Below, in pieces: positions 1-8,271 of a DNA stretch of 13,458 bases. Every line of letters starts with the position of its first letter. Position 1 is the first letter of the stretch. Source of the stretch: Nitrospira bacterium HGW-Nitrospira-1 (GTDB lineage Bacteria; Nitrospirota; Thermodesulfovibrionia; Thermodesulfovibrionales; UBA6898). The translations under genes were made by a program, and so were the position numbers. Where the stretch lies: the NCBI GenBank assembly GCA_002839535.1, contig PGYF01000021.1:1-13458 (forward strand), written 5' to 3'. The notes under the pieces were generated by a model, which did not search any database, was not told the DNA's origin, and saw only the letters and a list, made by a program, of their open reading frames with translations.

Positions 1-15
1 TTATGAGAGACTATT

Positions 16-44
16 TTGATATTTTTTCGTATAGTTTTTTAAAT
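16..44 (+). promoter_or_regulatory. Possible sigma70-type promoter ahead of the TPR-aroQ-efp-acc cluster
   Basis: TTGATA (16-21) and TTAAAT (39-44) are separated by 17 bases, matching 5/6 and 4/6 of the sigma70 consensus. It lies in the AT-rich stretch before the first gene of the cluster, with no complete gene in positions 1-135. The 9-base string atgaggcaa occurs at 43-51 and again at 77-85; its meaning is unknown. The assignment is by eye only. Confidence 0.3.
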
Positions 45-135
45 GAGGCAACGATTCACTTTCATGTAGATTTTAGATGAGGCAATTCGAAATCTTGACT
101 TTATCTGTGATTTTAGAGGAAAATTTAAGCAAGCC

Positions 136-1203
136 ATGTCAATAAAAGAAATCGAAAAACTCAGGGAAAAGGTTGAGAAGGACCCTAATTCCAAACTGTA
201 TGTGCTGCTTGCAGAAGAGTACAGGAAGGAAGGAATGCTGGATGAAGCACTGGAAGTTCTCCGGAAGGGCATTGAAACACAGCCGGGATATATGAGCGCC
301 AGGGTATCGCTTGGGAAAATCTATCTCGAAAAGGGGCAGAAGGATAAGGCCCGTGTCGAGTTTGAAAGCGTGATAAAGGCGATACCGGACAACCTTTACG
401 CCCATAAAAAATTAGCGGAGATCTACGGGGATACAGGCGAAAGGCGCCTCGCGACAAAAGCTTACAGGACGTTTTTAAAGCTGAACCCGATGGATGAGGA
501 GGCTGCAAATAAGCTGCGGGAACTTGAAGGGGCTGACACTGAGCAGCCTGTGGAAAAAATAGAAGAACACAGTGCTCCCGCTCGAGAAGAAGCTGCGGTT
601 GTGGAGGAAGCTTATTCTGAAGCAATGGATTTAGGATATACCTCCTGCGAACAGGCACAGGGTGAGTCTGTAGAGTCAGGGGAAGAAATCGACGCCTTTA
701 AAAAATCGCTTTTTGGAGATAAAGCTGAAGCAGTGGCGGAAATTCCAGGAGAGTCATTTGTTCCTAAAGAAGATACTGAAGAGGGAGAAGAGTTAGAGGA
801 AGACGAGGGGGAAGAGGAAGAATTATTTTTCGGTGATATGGCTGATGTTGTGGAAACTGAACTTTTAAAAACAGATGAAGAAACAAAAACCATATCAGAG
901 TCAGAAGAAATATTCGGCGCAGAGGCGGCTCCGGAAGCTGCTTTCGAAAGTTTAAAGGACAACAGTGAACTTTTGCAGACTGCGGACAGGCTTATATCAG
1001 AAGAAAATTATATCGGGGCTTTATACGCATATCAGCAGATTCTTACTGTTGCGCCCGGCGACAAGAAGACGCTTCAACGCATTGAAGAGCTGAAGGCCCT
1101 GTTAAGGCTGATGGGCAAGGATGAAAAGGTGCTGTTATCACAATTGAGCGCGTTTTTGAGCGCTATAAAAAAGAAGGGCGATGAATTTCCTGAAAGCGCT
1201 TAA
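136..1203 (+). CDS. TPR-repeat protein with a long acidic linker
   Basis: This 355-residue protein has no enzymatic motif and is probably a cytoplasmic protein-interaction scaffold; no signal peptide or membrane segment is visible. Three TPR-like helical pairs occupy roughly residues 17-118, with typical spacing such as LAEEYRKEGMLDEALEVL and LGKIYLEKGQKDKARVEF. A low-complexity, strongly acidic linker follows (about 135-275, with Glu/Asp runs near 213-235), then one more TPR-like unit around 284-317 (ADRLISEENYIGALYAYQQIL). The ATG at 136 is the only good start in frame; a GAGGA lies 15 bases upstream, further than usual. The gene ends 5 bases before aroQ, so it probably leads the operon. 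Proteins of this layout often precede aroQ in related genomes, but I do not know a tested function. The fold is fairly certain, the role is not. Confidence 0.8.
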   Translation: MSIKEIEKLREKVEKDPNSKLYVLLAEEYRKEGMLDEALEVLRKGIETQPGYMSARVSLGKIYLEKGQKDKARVEFESVIKAIPDNLYAHKKLAEIYGDTGERRLATKAYRTFLKLNPMDEEAANKLRELEGADTEQPVEKIEEHSAPAREEAAVVEEAYSEAMDLGYTSCEQAQGESVESGEEIDAFKKSLFGDKAEAVAEIPGESFVPKEDTEEGEELEEDEGEEEELFFGDMADVVETELLKTDEETKTISESEEIFGAEAAPEAAFESLKDNSELLQTADRLISEENYIGALYAYQQILTVAPGDKKTLQRIEELKALLRLMGKDEKVLLSQLSAFLSAIKKKGDEFPESA

Positions 1204-1208
1204 AGATT

Positions 1209-1637
1209 ATGAAGATACTTGTGGTGCACGGACCTAATTTAAATCTGCTCGGCAGCAGGGAGTCAGGTATTTATGGCCATACGACTCTTGCTGATCTGAA
1301 CAAACAGATACTCGACCTCTCAAAAGAACTTGGCATGGATGCGGAGGTTTTTCAGTCAAACAGCGAAGGAGCGATAGTTGACGCCATACAGACAAAGGAG
1401 TATGATGTCCTTATCATAAATCCCGCTGCGTATACGCATACCAGTGTGGCGATAAGAGATTCCATAGCCGCTGTCGGGAAACCTGCCATAGAGGTGCACA
1501 TTTCAAATATTTACAAACGTGAAGAATTCAGGAAGAAATCTTTCATATCAGGGGTTGCCGTCGGACAGATAAGCGGCCTTGGGACAGAAGGGTATCTTCT
1601 TGCTGTCAGGGCTGCAAAGAAAATTACCCTGCAATGA
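1209..1637 (+). CDS. aroQ: Type II 3-dehydroquinate dehydratase
   Basis: This enzyme dehydrates 3-dehydroquinate to 3-dehydroshikimate in the shikimate pathway and normally forms a dodecamer in the cytoplasm. The length of 142 residues is standard for type II enzymes. Family motifs are all present: GPNLNLLGSRESGIYG (8-23) with Arg17 and the catalytic Tyr22, FQSNSEGAIVDAIQ (48-61), the substrate loop NPAAYTHTSVAIRDSI (71-86) with Asn71 and His77, the catalytic-pair histidine in EVHISN (His97), and Arg108 in REEFRKKS. The gene starts 5 bases after the TPR gene, with no strong ribosome binding site, and its final codons overlap the next gene by ATGA, so coupled translation is likely. No residue looks missing. 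Confidence 0.97.
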   Translation: MKILVVHGPNLNLLGSRESGIYGHTTLADLNKQILDLSKELGMDAEVFQSNSEGAIVDAIQTKEYDVLIINPAAYTHTSVAIRDSIAAVGKPAIEVHISNIYKREEFRKKSFISGVAVGQISGLGTEGYLLAVRAAKKITLQ

Positions 1638-2695
1638 AGCGTACAAAGGCGATAGCCGATTCCCTTGAATCAAAGGGGATCGACGGAATTCTCCTGTCTC
1701 ATATTACCAATGTCAGGTATGTAACCGGCTTCACCGGTTCGTCCGGCTGCGTTGTCATTACGAAGAAAGATAATATCTTCTGCACTGATTTTAGATACGA
1801 GGAGCAGGCGAAACAGGAAATTAAGGGGTTTGAAATATTTATTGAGAAAGCGGAGCGTCCGAAGGAAATAATTGAAAGGGCGAAAGCCTTAGGGATAAAG
1901 ACCCTTGGGTTTGAGTCAACAGCTTCATATCATTTTTACCGGTCACTTTTAAGAAAAGGGATAAAGATAAAAGCGGTTGGCAATTTTGTCGAAGACCTGC
2001 GTAAGATAAAAGACGCTGATGAGTTGGCCATGATCAGGAAGGCTATTGCACGGGCCGAAAACGCTTTTCTCAAAACAAAGGAAGCTGTAAGGCCGGGTTT
2101 TACTGAAAGGCAGGTAGCGCTGCGGCTTGAGGAAAACCTGAAAAAAGAGGGGTGTTATTCCATCCCTTTTGATATAATAGTGGCCTCAGGACAGAACTCA
2201 GCGTTGCCTCATGCAAAACCAACAGAGAAAAAAATAAAACCCGGGGACCTTGTCGTGGTTGACTGGGGTGGGGAGGCCGGAGGATATTTCTCGGATATGA
2301 CCAGGTCTTTTCTGATACAGGGGAGGGATATTTCCAGAAAAAAAGAGATATACGACGCCGTATTGCAGGCGAATATTGAGGCTATTCATTCAGTTGCAGC
2401 AGGTCAGAGCAGCAGGATGGTTGACAGGGCTGCAAGAGACAGCATTAAAAAAACAGGATATTCGAATTTCTTTGGACATGGCACAGGGCACGGAGTCGGG
2501 CTTGACGTGCATGAATTGCCCCGCATCTCCAGGCTTGGAAGGGAGTCTGTTAAACCGGGGATGGTATTTACCATCGAGCCTGGTGTGTATGTGCCCGGAA
2601 TCGGCGGAGTGCGAATAGAGGATATGGTCCTTGTTGAACATGGCGGCCGCAGGGTCTTGACTACGCTCCCCAAAGGACTTGAGATAATATATTAG
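1634..2695 (+). CDS. pepP: M24-family Xaa-Pro peptidase (aminopeptidase P/prolidase type)
   Basis: This metallopeptidase of 353 residues should cleave peptides next to proline and use two divalent metal ions in the cytoplasm. A creatinase-like N-terminal domain covers about residues 1-120 and includes SHITNVRYVTGFTGSSG. The pita-bread catalytic domain runs from about 128 to the end. The five metal ligands can be placed at Asp210 (VVVDWGG), Asp221 (FSDMTR), His286 (GHGTGHGVGLDVHE), Glu315 (TIEPG) and Glu329 (RIEDM). Sequence alone does not separate aminopeptidase P from prolidase; this short form, sitting between aroQ and efp, is usually annotated as Xaa-Pro aminopeptidase. It starts inside the aroQ stop (ATGA overlap). 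The neighbouring EF-P acts on polyproline translation, a thematic link to proline that is only suggestive. Confidence 0.93.
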   Translation: MKRTKAIADSLESKGIDGILLSHITNVRYVTGFTGSSGCVVITKKDNIFCTDFRYEEQAKQEIKGFEIFIEKAERPKEIIERAKALGIKTLGFESTASYHFYRSLLRKGIKIKAVGNFVEDLRKIKDADELAMIRKAIARAENAFLKTKEAVRPGFTERQVALRLEENLKKEGCYSIPFDIIVASGQNSALPHAKPTEKKIKPGDLVVVDWGGEAGGYFSDMTRSFLIQGRDISRKKEIYDAVLQANIEAIHSVAAGQSSRMVDRAARDSIKKTGYSNFFGHGTGHGVGLDVHELPRISRLGRESVKPGMVFTIEPGVYVPGIGGVRIEDMVLVEHGGRRVLTTLPKGLEIIY

Positions 2696-2698
2696 TTC

Positions 2699-2716
2699 AG
2701 GAGGAAAAGATAATTG
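2699..2716 (+). promoter_or_regulatory. Strong Shine-Dalgarno fixing a TTG start for efp
   Basis: AGGAGG at 2699-2704 lies 9 bases before TTG at 2714. The reading frame from this TTG begins ISTSDFRKGLKIEF, exactly where EF-P proteins start, and no ATG or GTG is available at that point. The non-ATG start is therefore well supported. Confidence 0.85.
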
Positions 2717-3274
2717 ATTTCAACAAGTGATTTTAGAAAAGGCCTGAAAATAGAATTCAGAGGCGAGCCTTACGAAATAGTGGATTTTATGCATGTCAAG
2801 ATGGGCAGGGGCGGCGCCAATGTAAAAACAAAGATGAAGAACCTTAAGACAGGTAGTGTTGTTGAGGAGACTATACGGTCAGGTGAAAAGTTCCCGACGC
2901 CTGAACTTGAGGAAAAAAAGATGCAGTTCCTTTATATACAGGATGGCCTCTATTATTTCATGGATCAGGAAACATTCGAACAGATCCCGCTTACCTCTGA
3001 TCAGTTGGGCGATGCGAAACTTTTCCTCAAGGAGAATATAGAGGTAAAGATACTGAATTACAGGGGCACACCGCTGAATGTCGAACTTCCCACGTTTATC
3101 GAACTTGTTGTGGCCCAGACAGCCCCTGGATATAAAGGAGACACTGCCTCCGGCGGCGGGAAACCTGCTACACTCGAAACAGGGGCGGTTGTCAGAGTCC
3201 CTTTCCACATAAACGAAGGGGACACTATCAAGGTGGACACAAGGACGTCTGAATATATAGAAAGGGTAAGATAA
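2714..3274 (+). CDS. efp: Translation elongation factor P
   Basis: EF-P binds between the ribosomal P and E sites and relieves stalling at consecutive prolines. The 186-residue length and all three domains fit: the KOW-like N-terminal domain with SDFRKGLKIEFRGEPYEIVDF (2-25), the central OB domain, and the C-terminal OB domain with PTFIELVVAQTAPGYKGDTASGG and the closing TRTSEYIERVR. The tip of domain I reads VKMGRGGANVKTK, which places Arg32 (codon 2807-2809) where E. coli carries the beta-lysylated Lys34. Arginine-type EF-P is rhamnosylated by EarP in some beta- and gammaproteobacteria, but no earP, epmA or epmB lies in this window. The TTG start follows a strong Shine-Dalgarno. The stop overlaps the accB start by one base (TAATG). 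Confidence 0.97.
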   Translation: MISTSDFRKGLKIEFRGEPYEIVDFMHVKMGRGGANVKTKMKNLKTGSVVEETIRSGEKFPTPELEEKKMQFLYIQDGLYYFMDQETFEQIPLTSDQLGDAKLFLKENIEVKILNYRGTPLNVELPTFIELVVAQTAPGYKGDTASGGGKPATLETGAVVRVPFHINEGDTIKVDTRTSEYIERVR

Positions 3275-3711
3275 TGGAACTTGAGGATTTAAAACAACTG
3301 ATTGAGCTTCTCAAGGAAACAGATATTACTGAAATTCAGGTTGAAAAAGAAGGCACAAAGGTGAAGATTAAAAGGGAGAAGTTTTTTCAGCCTCTGGAGG
3401 CAGCCGCACCGAAGTCGCCGTCTGTCCAGGAATCTCTTATCAAGAAGGAAATTGAGGATGAGATGCAGAGGCTGATTACCGTTACATCACCGATCGTCGG
3501 GACATTCTACCGCTCTCCTTCACCTGAGGCCCCTATTTTTGTCGAGACAGGCCTGCGGGTTAAAAAGGGACAGGTGCTTTGTATTATCGAGGCGATGAAA
3601 CTCATGAATGAAATAGAGAGCGAAGTTGACGGCATTTTATTGAAAGCCCTTGTTGAGAACGGACAACCGGTAGAATACGGCGAGCCGCTTTTTCTGATCG
3701 AACCTTTATGA
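3274..3711 (+). CDS. accB: Biotin carboxyl carrier protein of acetyl-CoA carboxylase
   Basis: This protein carries the biotin that AccC carboxylates and that the carboxyltransferase then uses to make malonyl-CoA for fatty acid synthesis. Its 145 residues follow the usual plan: an N-terminal region beginning MELEDLKQLIELLKETDITE that binds biotin carboxylase, a linker rich in Ala, Pro and Ser (about 38-55), and a C-terminal biotinyl domain from about residue 67. The biotin attachment site is Lys109 in IIEAMKLMNEIES. TSPIVGTFYRSPSPEAPIFV (71-90) includes the protruding-thumb region typical of bacterial BCCP. It is coupled to efp by TAATG and to accC by an ATGA overlap, so the two carboxylase subunits are probably made together. 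Confidence 0.97.
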   Translation: MELEDLKQLIELLKETDITEIQVEKEGTKVKIKREKFFQPLEAAAPKSPSVQESLIKKEIEDEMQRLITVTSPIVGTFYRSPSPEAPIFVETGLRVKKGQVLCIIEAMKLMNEIESEVDGILLKALVENGQPVEYGEPLFLIEPL

Positions 3712-5081
3712 AATTATTCAAGAAAATTCTGGTCGCCAACAGGGGAGAGATCGCTGTCAGGATAATACGGGCCTGCAAGGAACTCGACATAAAGACTGTT
3801 GCAGTTTACTCTGATGTTGATAAGGAGTCCATGCATACAAAATTAGCGGACGAGTCTGTCTGTATTGGACCGGCAAACTCGGCACAGAGCTATAACAATA
3901 TCCCCGGCATACTTACCGCAGCAGAGATAACCGACTCCGAGGCCATACACCCAGGCTATGGATTTTTATCCGAAAACCCTCAATTTGCCGAGGCATGTCT
4001 TTCATCGGGGATCATATTCATAGGTCCTTCAGCAGACTCGATAAGGCTTGGAGGGGACAAGGCAAAGGCAAGGCAGACGATGAAACGCAGGGGAGTCCCT
4101 GTTGTGCCAGGCAGTGACGGGCCTGTTGTAACCGAGGAAGCGGCATTGAAGATTGCCAAAAAGATTGGATTCCCTGTGATCATAAAGGCTTCCGCAGGCG
4201 GCGGCGGGCGGGGAATGCGTATTGCAAAAGAAGAGCCGGAATTCGAAAAACAGTACTATATGGCACAGCGGGAGGCATTGACCGCCTTCGGTAACGGCGA
4301 ACTCTATATAGAAAAATATATAACCGAGATGAGGCATATAGAGGTGCAGATTCTCGGCGATAGCAAGGGGAATATCATACATCTCGGGGAGAGGGACTGC
4401 TCTATCCAGAGAAGGCATCAGAAGCTGATCGAAGAATCACCGTCGTTTATCGCAACACAAAAGTTCAGAAAGAAGATAGGGGACTATGCGGTGAAGGCTG
4501 CACGGGCGCTGAAATACAGAAATGCGGGCACCGTGGAATTTATCGTTGAGCCTGCCGGCAATATTTATTTTATGGAGATGAATACGCGTCTTCAGGTCGA
4601 ACACCCTGTTACAGAATATGTAAGCGGGGTGGACATTGTCAAAGAACAGATTAAAATAGCGGCCGGCTTACCCCTGGAATGGAAACAGATTCAGATTAAA
4701 CTTTCCGGTCATGCCATTGAGTGCAGGATCAATGCCGAGGACCCCGAAAGATTTATCCCCTGCCCGGGGAAGATTACGTTTCTGGCGCTGCCGGGCGGTC
4801 CCGGTGTAAGGGTTGATACCGCAGCCTATAACGGCTGTGTAATTCCTTCGCATTATGATTCACTGATTGCAAAACTCATTGTCCATGGAAGAGACAGGGC
4901 TGAGGCCATTGCCAGGATGAAGAGGGCGCTTGATGAATTCATCATAGAGGGGATAAAGACTACGATACCGTTTCATAAAAAAGCGCTCAATTCCCCTGCC
5001 TTCATAAAAGGCGATTTTACTACAGGGTTTATAGAAAAGATGAACGCGCCTGTTCAGAATACAGGCAAGGAGTCTGCCTGA
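3708..5081 (+). CDS. accC: Biotin carboxylase subunit of acetyl-CoA carboxylase
   Basis: This ATP-grasp enzyme carboxylates the biotin on AccB using ATP and bicarbonate, the first half-reaction of acetyl-CoA carboxylase. At 457 residues it is only slightly longer than the usual 445-450. The N-terminal domain starts KILVANRGEIAVRIIRACKE. Visible motifs are HPGYGFLSEN (81-90), Lys160 before the glycine-rich ATP loop ASAGGGGRGMR (161-171), ERDCSIQRRHQK (228-239), and EMNTRLQVEHPVTE (290-303) with the catalytic arginine at 294. The biotin carboxylase C-terminal domain follows, including HAIECRINAEDP. The extra residues after the last conserved helix end in NTGKESA. No carboxyltransferase genes (accA, accD) are in the window. 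Confidence 0.97.
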   Translation: MKLFKKILVANRGEIAVRIIRACKELDIKTVAVYSDVDKESMHTKLADESVCIGPANSAQSYNNIPGILTAAEITDSEAIHPGYGFLSENPQFAEACLSSGIIFIGPSADSIRLGGDKAKARQTMKRRGVPVVPGSDGPVVTEEAALKIAKKIGFPVIIKASAGGGGRGMRIAKEEPEFEKQYYMAQREALTAFGNGELYIEKYITEMRHIEVQILGDSKGNIIHLGERDCSIQRRHQKLIEESPSFIATQKFRKKIGDYAVKAARALKYRNAGTVEFIVEPAGNIYFMEMNTRLQVEHPVTEYVSGVDIVKEQIKIAAGLPLEWKQIQIKLSGHAIECRINAEDPERFIPCPGKITFLALPGGPGVRVDTAAYNGCVIPSHYDSLIAKLIVHGRDRAEAIARMKRALDEFIIEGIKTTIPFHKKALNSPAFIKGDFTTGFIEKMNAPVQNTGKESA

Positions 5082-5130
5082 CCTCTAAGCGATTTTATAT
5101 GACAGTGGCGGAGTAGTCAGGAAATGCCGT

Positions 5131-5766
5131 ATGTATTTTAACGGGATATGCTTTATTACAGATAGGAAGTATAGCAACCTGCCTTTGTATGATATGGTCA
5201 ACATTGTTCTCCGTGCCGGTGTGAAATGTATCCAGTACCGGGAGAAGGGCCTTTCGAGACGGACGATATACGAAAACGCCGTCACCCTCAGAAAACTGAC
5301 GGAGTCCTTCGGTGCAATGCTTATCATCAACGACCACGCGGATATTGCGCTCGCGGTAGATGCTGACGGCGTACATCTGGGACAGGACGACCTGCCCCTC
5401 AGGGAGGCGAGGAAAATTATGGGAAACAAGATTGTCGGAATCTCAACTCATGACCTTAGCCAGGCAAAGGAAGCAGAGCGCGGAGGCGCTGATTATATAG
5501 GATTCGGTCCTATTTTTCATACGACCACAAAAGATGCCGGCGCCCCAAAGGGGGTTGACAATATCAGGATTATCAAAGAAAATGTCAGTATTCCCCTGGT
5601 GGCGATCGGAGGAATAAATCTTGATAACATTGCATTGGCAATCAATGCAGGCGCTGACGCCGTGGCAGTGGCTACAGCGATCTGCAAAGGAGACATAGCA
5701 GTAAATGCAGAGAAGTTTGTTCGTTTCTTTAAAGATAACTATAGTTGTTCTCTATTATACCCATAG
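5131..5766 (+). CDS. thiE: Thiamine-phosphate synthase
   Basis: ThiE joins the pyrimidine (HMP-PP) and thiazole (THZ-P) halves of thiamine to give thiamine phosphate. The 211-residue TIM barrel carries the family signatures: CIQYREKG (33-40), NDHADIAL (67-74), DGVHLGQDD (79-87), VGISTH (102-107), DYIGFGPIFHTTTK (121-134) and VAIGGI (157-162). Nearly all known substrate and Mg contacts are in these motifs. The ATG at 5131 follows a weak CAGGA. The gene lies 49 bases after accC, and that gap has no TPP riboswitch motif I can recognise, so it is probably co-transcribed with the acc genes. No other thi genes are present. The last 38 bases overlap the convergent FAD gene. Confidence 0.95.
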   Translation: MYFNGICFITDRKYSNLPLYDMVNIVLRAGVKCIQYREKGLSRRTIYENAVTLRKLTESFGAMLIINDHADIALAVDADGVHLGQDDLPLREARKIMGNKIVGISTHDLSQAKEAERGGADYIGFGPIFHTTTKDAGAPKGVDNIRIIKENVSIPLVAIGGINLDNIALAINAGADAVAVATAICKGDIAVNAEKFVRFFKDNYSCSLLYP

Positions 5767-7276
5767 CTGCTTTTATGCCGTCTGAGCCGCTTGATATTAT
5801 GCCTCCGGAGTAACCGCTGCCTTCCCCAACCATATAAAGATTTTTAAAGCCTGCACAAAGCCCGCTTTTTTCCCGCAGGACCTGAACCGGTGATGAAGTC
5901 TTACTCTCAAGCCCCATAATACTGCCTGTTTCAAATCCTTTTATTTTTCTGCTGAAATCTTTAAGTCCTTCCCTGATTGAGTTGCTTATTTCAAAAGGCA
6001 GCAAATTCCACAAAGCAGCAGGTTTTAATCCCAGAGGATAACTTGATTCAACGATTTCTGACGGCGCTGTGCTGTCAATAAAATTCCGTATACTGCAAAA
6101 TGGGGCCTGAAAGCTGTCTGAATACCGGTAAAAATTTTCCTCAAGAGCTCCTAACCAGTCAAGGGCCTCCAGCGGCGTTGCCTGCCTGCCGATTAGTTTG
6201 TCAGGATGGACTGCCGCTACACACGCAGCGTTAGCGAACTTTCCGTTTCTCTGGTACCTGCTCATCCCGTTGACTATGTTTGTATTTTCATATGCGGTTG
6301 CAGGCACAACAACTCCGCCCGGACACATGCAAAAGGTATACACAGGGAGATTGCCGTCTCCCCTGGATGTTAAACGATATTCAGCAGCCTTTACTCCAGG
6401 CAGACTTTCCCTGCCCCATTGTGCCTTGTTAATGATTTCCTGAGGGTGCTCCACCCTGCAACCTAAAGCAAAATTCTTTGTGCGGAAGGCAACACCCCTC
6501 CTGATTAACATCCGGTAGGTCTCATGAGCAGAATGCCCCGGGGCGATAATAAAATAATCCGCTTCAATTCCGCCTGATGCAGTCATTGCCTCAATAACTT
6601 TTCCATCTTTGATTTTCAAGTCTTCCAATAAGGTTTCAAAAAGTATACTTCCGCCTATATTCAGGAAATCATCTCTGAGATTCTTTACAATTATTCTCAG
6701 GTTATCACTTCCAAGGTGAGGATGTGCCATATATCTTATTTCTTCCGGAGCGCCCGCGCTGATGTAACTGGATAATATGAACTGCCTTTCTTTTGATATA
6801 TGTCTGGTCCGTGAAGTGAGTTTTCCATCAGAGAAGGTCCCTGCGCCGCCCTCACCAAACGCATAATTGCTGACAGGATTAAAAATACCTGTCTTTTCAA
6901 ACGCCCTGATTCCCGCAGTCCTTTTATGAACATCTGTGCCGCGTTCGATTATCATTGTATGGAATCCTGCTTTCTGAAGGACAAACGCTGAGAAAAATCC
7001 TGCCGGACCGCTTCCGACAACAACTACCTTCTCTCTTCTTTTCTGGTGTGAAATATGTAGAGACGGGGACATAACAGGAGAGTCTCCCTTAATTTCTTTG
7101 GATAAGACCGCAACCCGAACGAGCCAGTGGATGTTGTCCTTTTTTCTCGCATCGAGGCTTTTATTTTCTATCTGATATGAGAATTCCTTTAGCCCCAGGT
7201 TTTTTTTGATGTTTTTTCTTAGTTGGTCGTCTTTATAATCAGCAGGCAGCTTGAATGAAATTTCTCTGTATCCCAT
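5729..7276 (-). CDS. NAD(P)/FAD-dependent oxidoreductase, COG2509-like
   Basis: This is a 515-residue flavoprotein of the large conserved but poorly characterised COG2509-like group; the physiological substrate is unknown. A small N-terminal domain (about 1-80) precedes the Rossmann FAD-binding motif VVVVGSGPAGFFSAFVLQKA (84-103) followed by IIERG. A second FAD contact, YMVGEGSGYSGGI, lies near the C terminus (about 481-493). An internal VIAPGHSA-like segment (IIAPGHSAHETYRML) is also typical. It is the last gene of the minus-strand cluster, starting 15 bases after the radical SAM stop with no clear Shine-Dalgarno, so translation may depend on the upstream gene. The class is secure, the function is not. 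Confidence 0.88.
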   Translation of the reverse strand: MGYREISFKLPADYKDDQLRKNIKKNLGLKEFSYQIENKSLDARKKDNIHWLVRVAVLSKEIKGDSPVMSPSLHISHQKRREKVVVVGSGPAGFFSAFVLQKAGFHTMIIERGTDVHKRTAGIRAFEKTGIFNPVSNYAFGEGGAGTFSDGKLTSRTRHISKERQFILSSYISAGAPEEIRYMAHPHLGSDNLRIIVKNLRDDFLNIGGSILFETLLEDLKIKDGKVIEAMTASGGIEADYFIIAPGHSAHETYRMLIRRGVAFRTKNFALGCRVEHPQEIINKAQWGRESLPGVKAAEYRLTSRGDGNLPVYTFCMCPGGVVVPATAYENTNIVNGMSRYQRNGKFANAACVAAVHPDKLIGRQATPLEALDWLGALEENFYRYSDSFQAPFCSIRNFIDSTAPSEIVESSYPLGLKPAALWNLLPFEISNSIREGLKDFSRKIKGFETGSIMGLESKTSSPVQVLREKSGLCAGFKNLYMVGEGSGYSGGIISSGSDGIKAAMGIIENNYSYL

Positions 7277-7291
7277 ATGATTAGTTTAACC

Positions 7292-8248
7292 TTAAATGGA
7301 CGAAGCCGATTTGAAAGGCTCTTCCTGATCAAAATCAGGCAGGTAATGGCGCTGACTTTCGAGTTTCTGTATAAAGGCATTCTCCAGGCCAAGACCAAGC
7401 GCATAGTCCGTGATCTCATCATATTCTTTTTCTGTCAAGGTCCTGTTTATTCCGGGATAAGCGCCTGCCTTATATTGAGGAGAATACTGAGACATGATGC
7501 TGACATGGATATCAGGTGACAAGCCTGCCAGAAAATCAAGACATCGTCTGCTGTTATCCAGTTGGCCTGGCAACACGAGATGGCGGACCAGCAATCCGCG
7601 GACAGCGATGACGGCATTATCCATTTCCAGGTTGCCCACCTGATTCAGCATTTCCCTGAGGACTTCAGGGACGATATCCGCATAATCGTCCACATTAGAA
7701 AACAGCTTTCCAGATTTATTGTCCGGATATTTGATGTCCGGAAGATAAATATCAACAAGACCCCGGATCTGCCGGAGCGCATCCACTGAATCATAACCAT
7801 TGGAGTTATACACAACCGGCACAACAAGCCCCTTTCTCTTTGCGCTGTCAATGGCGTCTGCCATCTGAAAAATCATATGAGAAGGTGAGACAAAATTGAT
7901 GTTATGAGCGCCTGCATCCTGAAGACGCAGCATTTCAGATACAAGCTCATCTATAGTCAGGGTCCGGTTACGGCGCTGCTGAAATTCCTGGCTGATCCGG
8001 TAATTCTGGCAAAACACACAGCGGAGGTTGCATCCGCTAAAAAAAATAGTCCCTGAACCTTTACTGCCGGAAATGGGCGGCTCTTCCCCAAAATGCAGAC
8101 CGGCATGGGAAATCTGAATAACAGAACCAACCCTGCAAAAACCGGTTTTCCCTGCAAGTCTGTTCACCCCGCATTTCCGCGGGCAGCATTCACATCCGGT
8201 CAGCTGATCTGTTAATGACCGAAGAGATTTTATTTTATCGCCGGACAT
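7292..8248 (-). CDS. Radical SAM protein, PflX/PflA-activase-like (COG1313)
   Basis: This 318-residue protein should bind a [4Fe-4S] cluster and cleave S-adenosylmethionine to make a 5'-deoxyadenosyl radical. The canonical CxxxCxxC is CNLRCVFC, with Cys73, Cys77 and Cys80 in GTIFFSGCNLRCVFCQNYRIS. A second cysteine group near the N terminus (Cys19, 21, 22, 26 and 38 in CECCPRKCGVNRL and GFCRVG) could hold another metal centre. The family resembles pyruvate formate-lyase activating enzymes, but no glycyl-radical enzyme gene is nearby, so the target is unknown. The gene starts 23 bases after the dehydrogenase stop without an obvious ribosome binding site (ttttaaccg precedes the ATG). Confidence 0.9.
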   Translation of the reverse strand: MSGDKIKSLRSLTDQLTGCECCPRKCGVNRLAGKTGFCRVGSVIQISHAGLHFGEEPPISGSKGSGTIFFSGCNLRCVFCQNYRISQEFQQRRNRTLTIDELVSEMLRLQDAGAHNINFVSPSHMIFQMADAIDSAKRKGLVVPVVYNSNGYDSVDALRQIRGLVDIYLPDIKYPDNKSGKLFSNVDDYADIVPEVLREMLNQVGNLEMDNAVIAVRGLLVRHLVLPGQLDNSRRCLDFLAGLSPDIHVSIMSQYSPQYKAGAYPGINRTLTEKEYDEITDYALGLGLENAFIQKLESQRHYLPDFDQEEPFKSASSI

Positions 8249-8271
8249 CGGTTAAAAGAATAATTAGCGCT

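Noticed and set aside
3..80. A 25-codon ORF starting at position 3
   Set aside because: No ribosome binding site is visible within the window, no recognisable sequence, and it covers the possible promoter; it could be the tail of an upstream gene but nothing supports that.
185..658. Long antisense ORFs under the TPR gene (also 139-405 and 612-962 on the minus strand)
   Set aside because: They are low-complexity mirrors of the acidic and repeat codons in the TPR gene, with Ser/Leu-rich or Cys-rich composition and no recognisable domain.
5082..5130. TPP riboswitch before thiE
   Set aside because: The 49-base gap is too short and lacks the conserved CUGAGA and other thi-box elements; thiE seems to be read through from accC.
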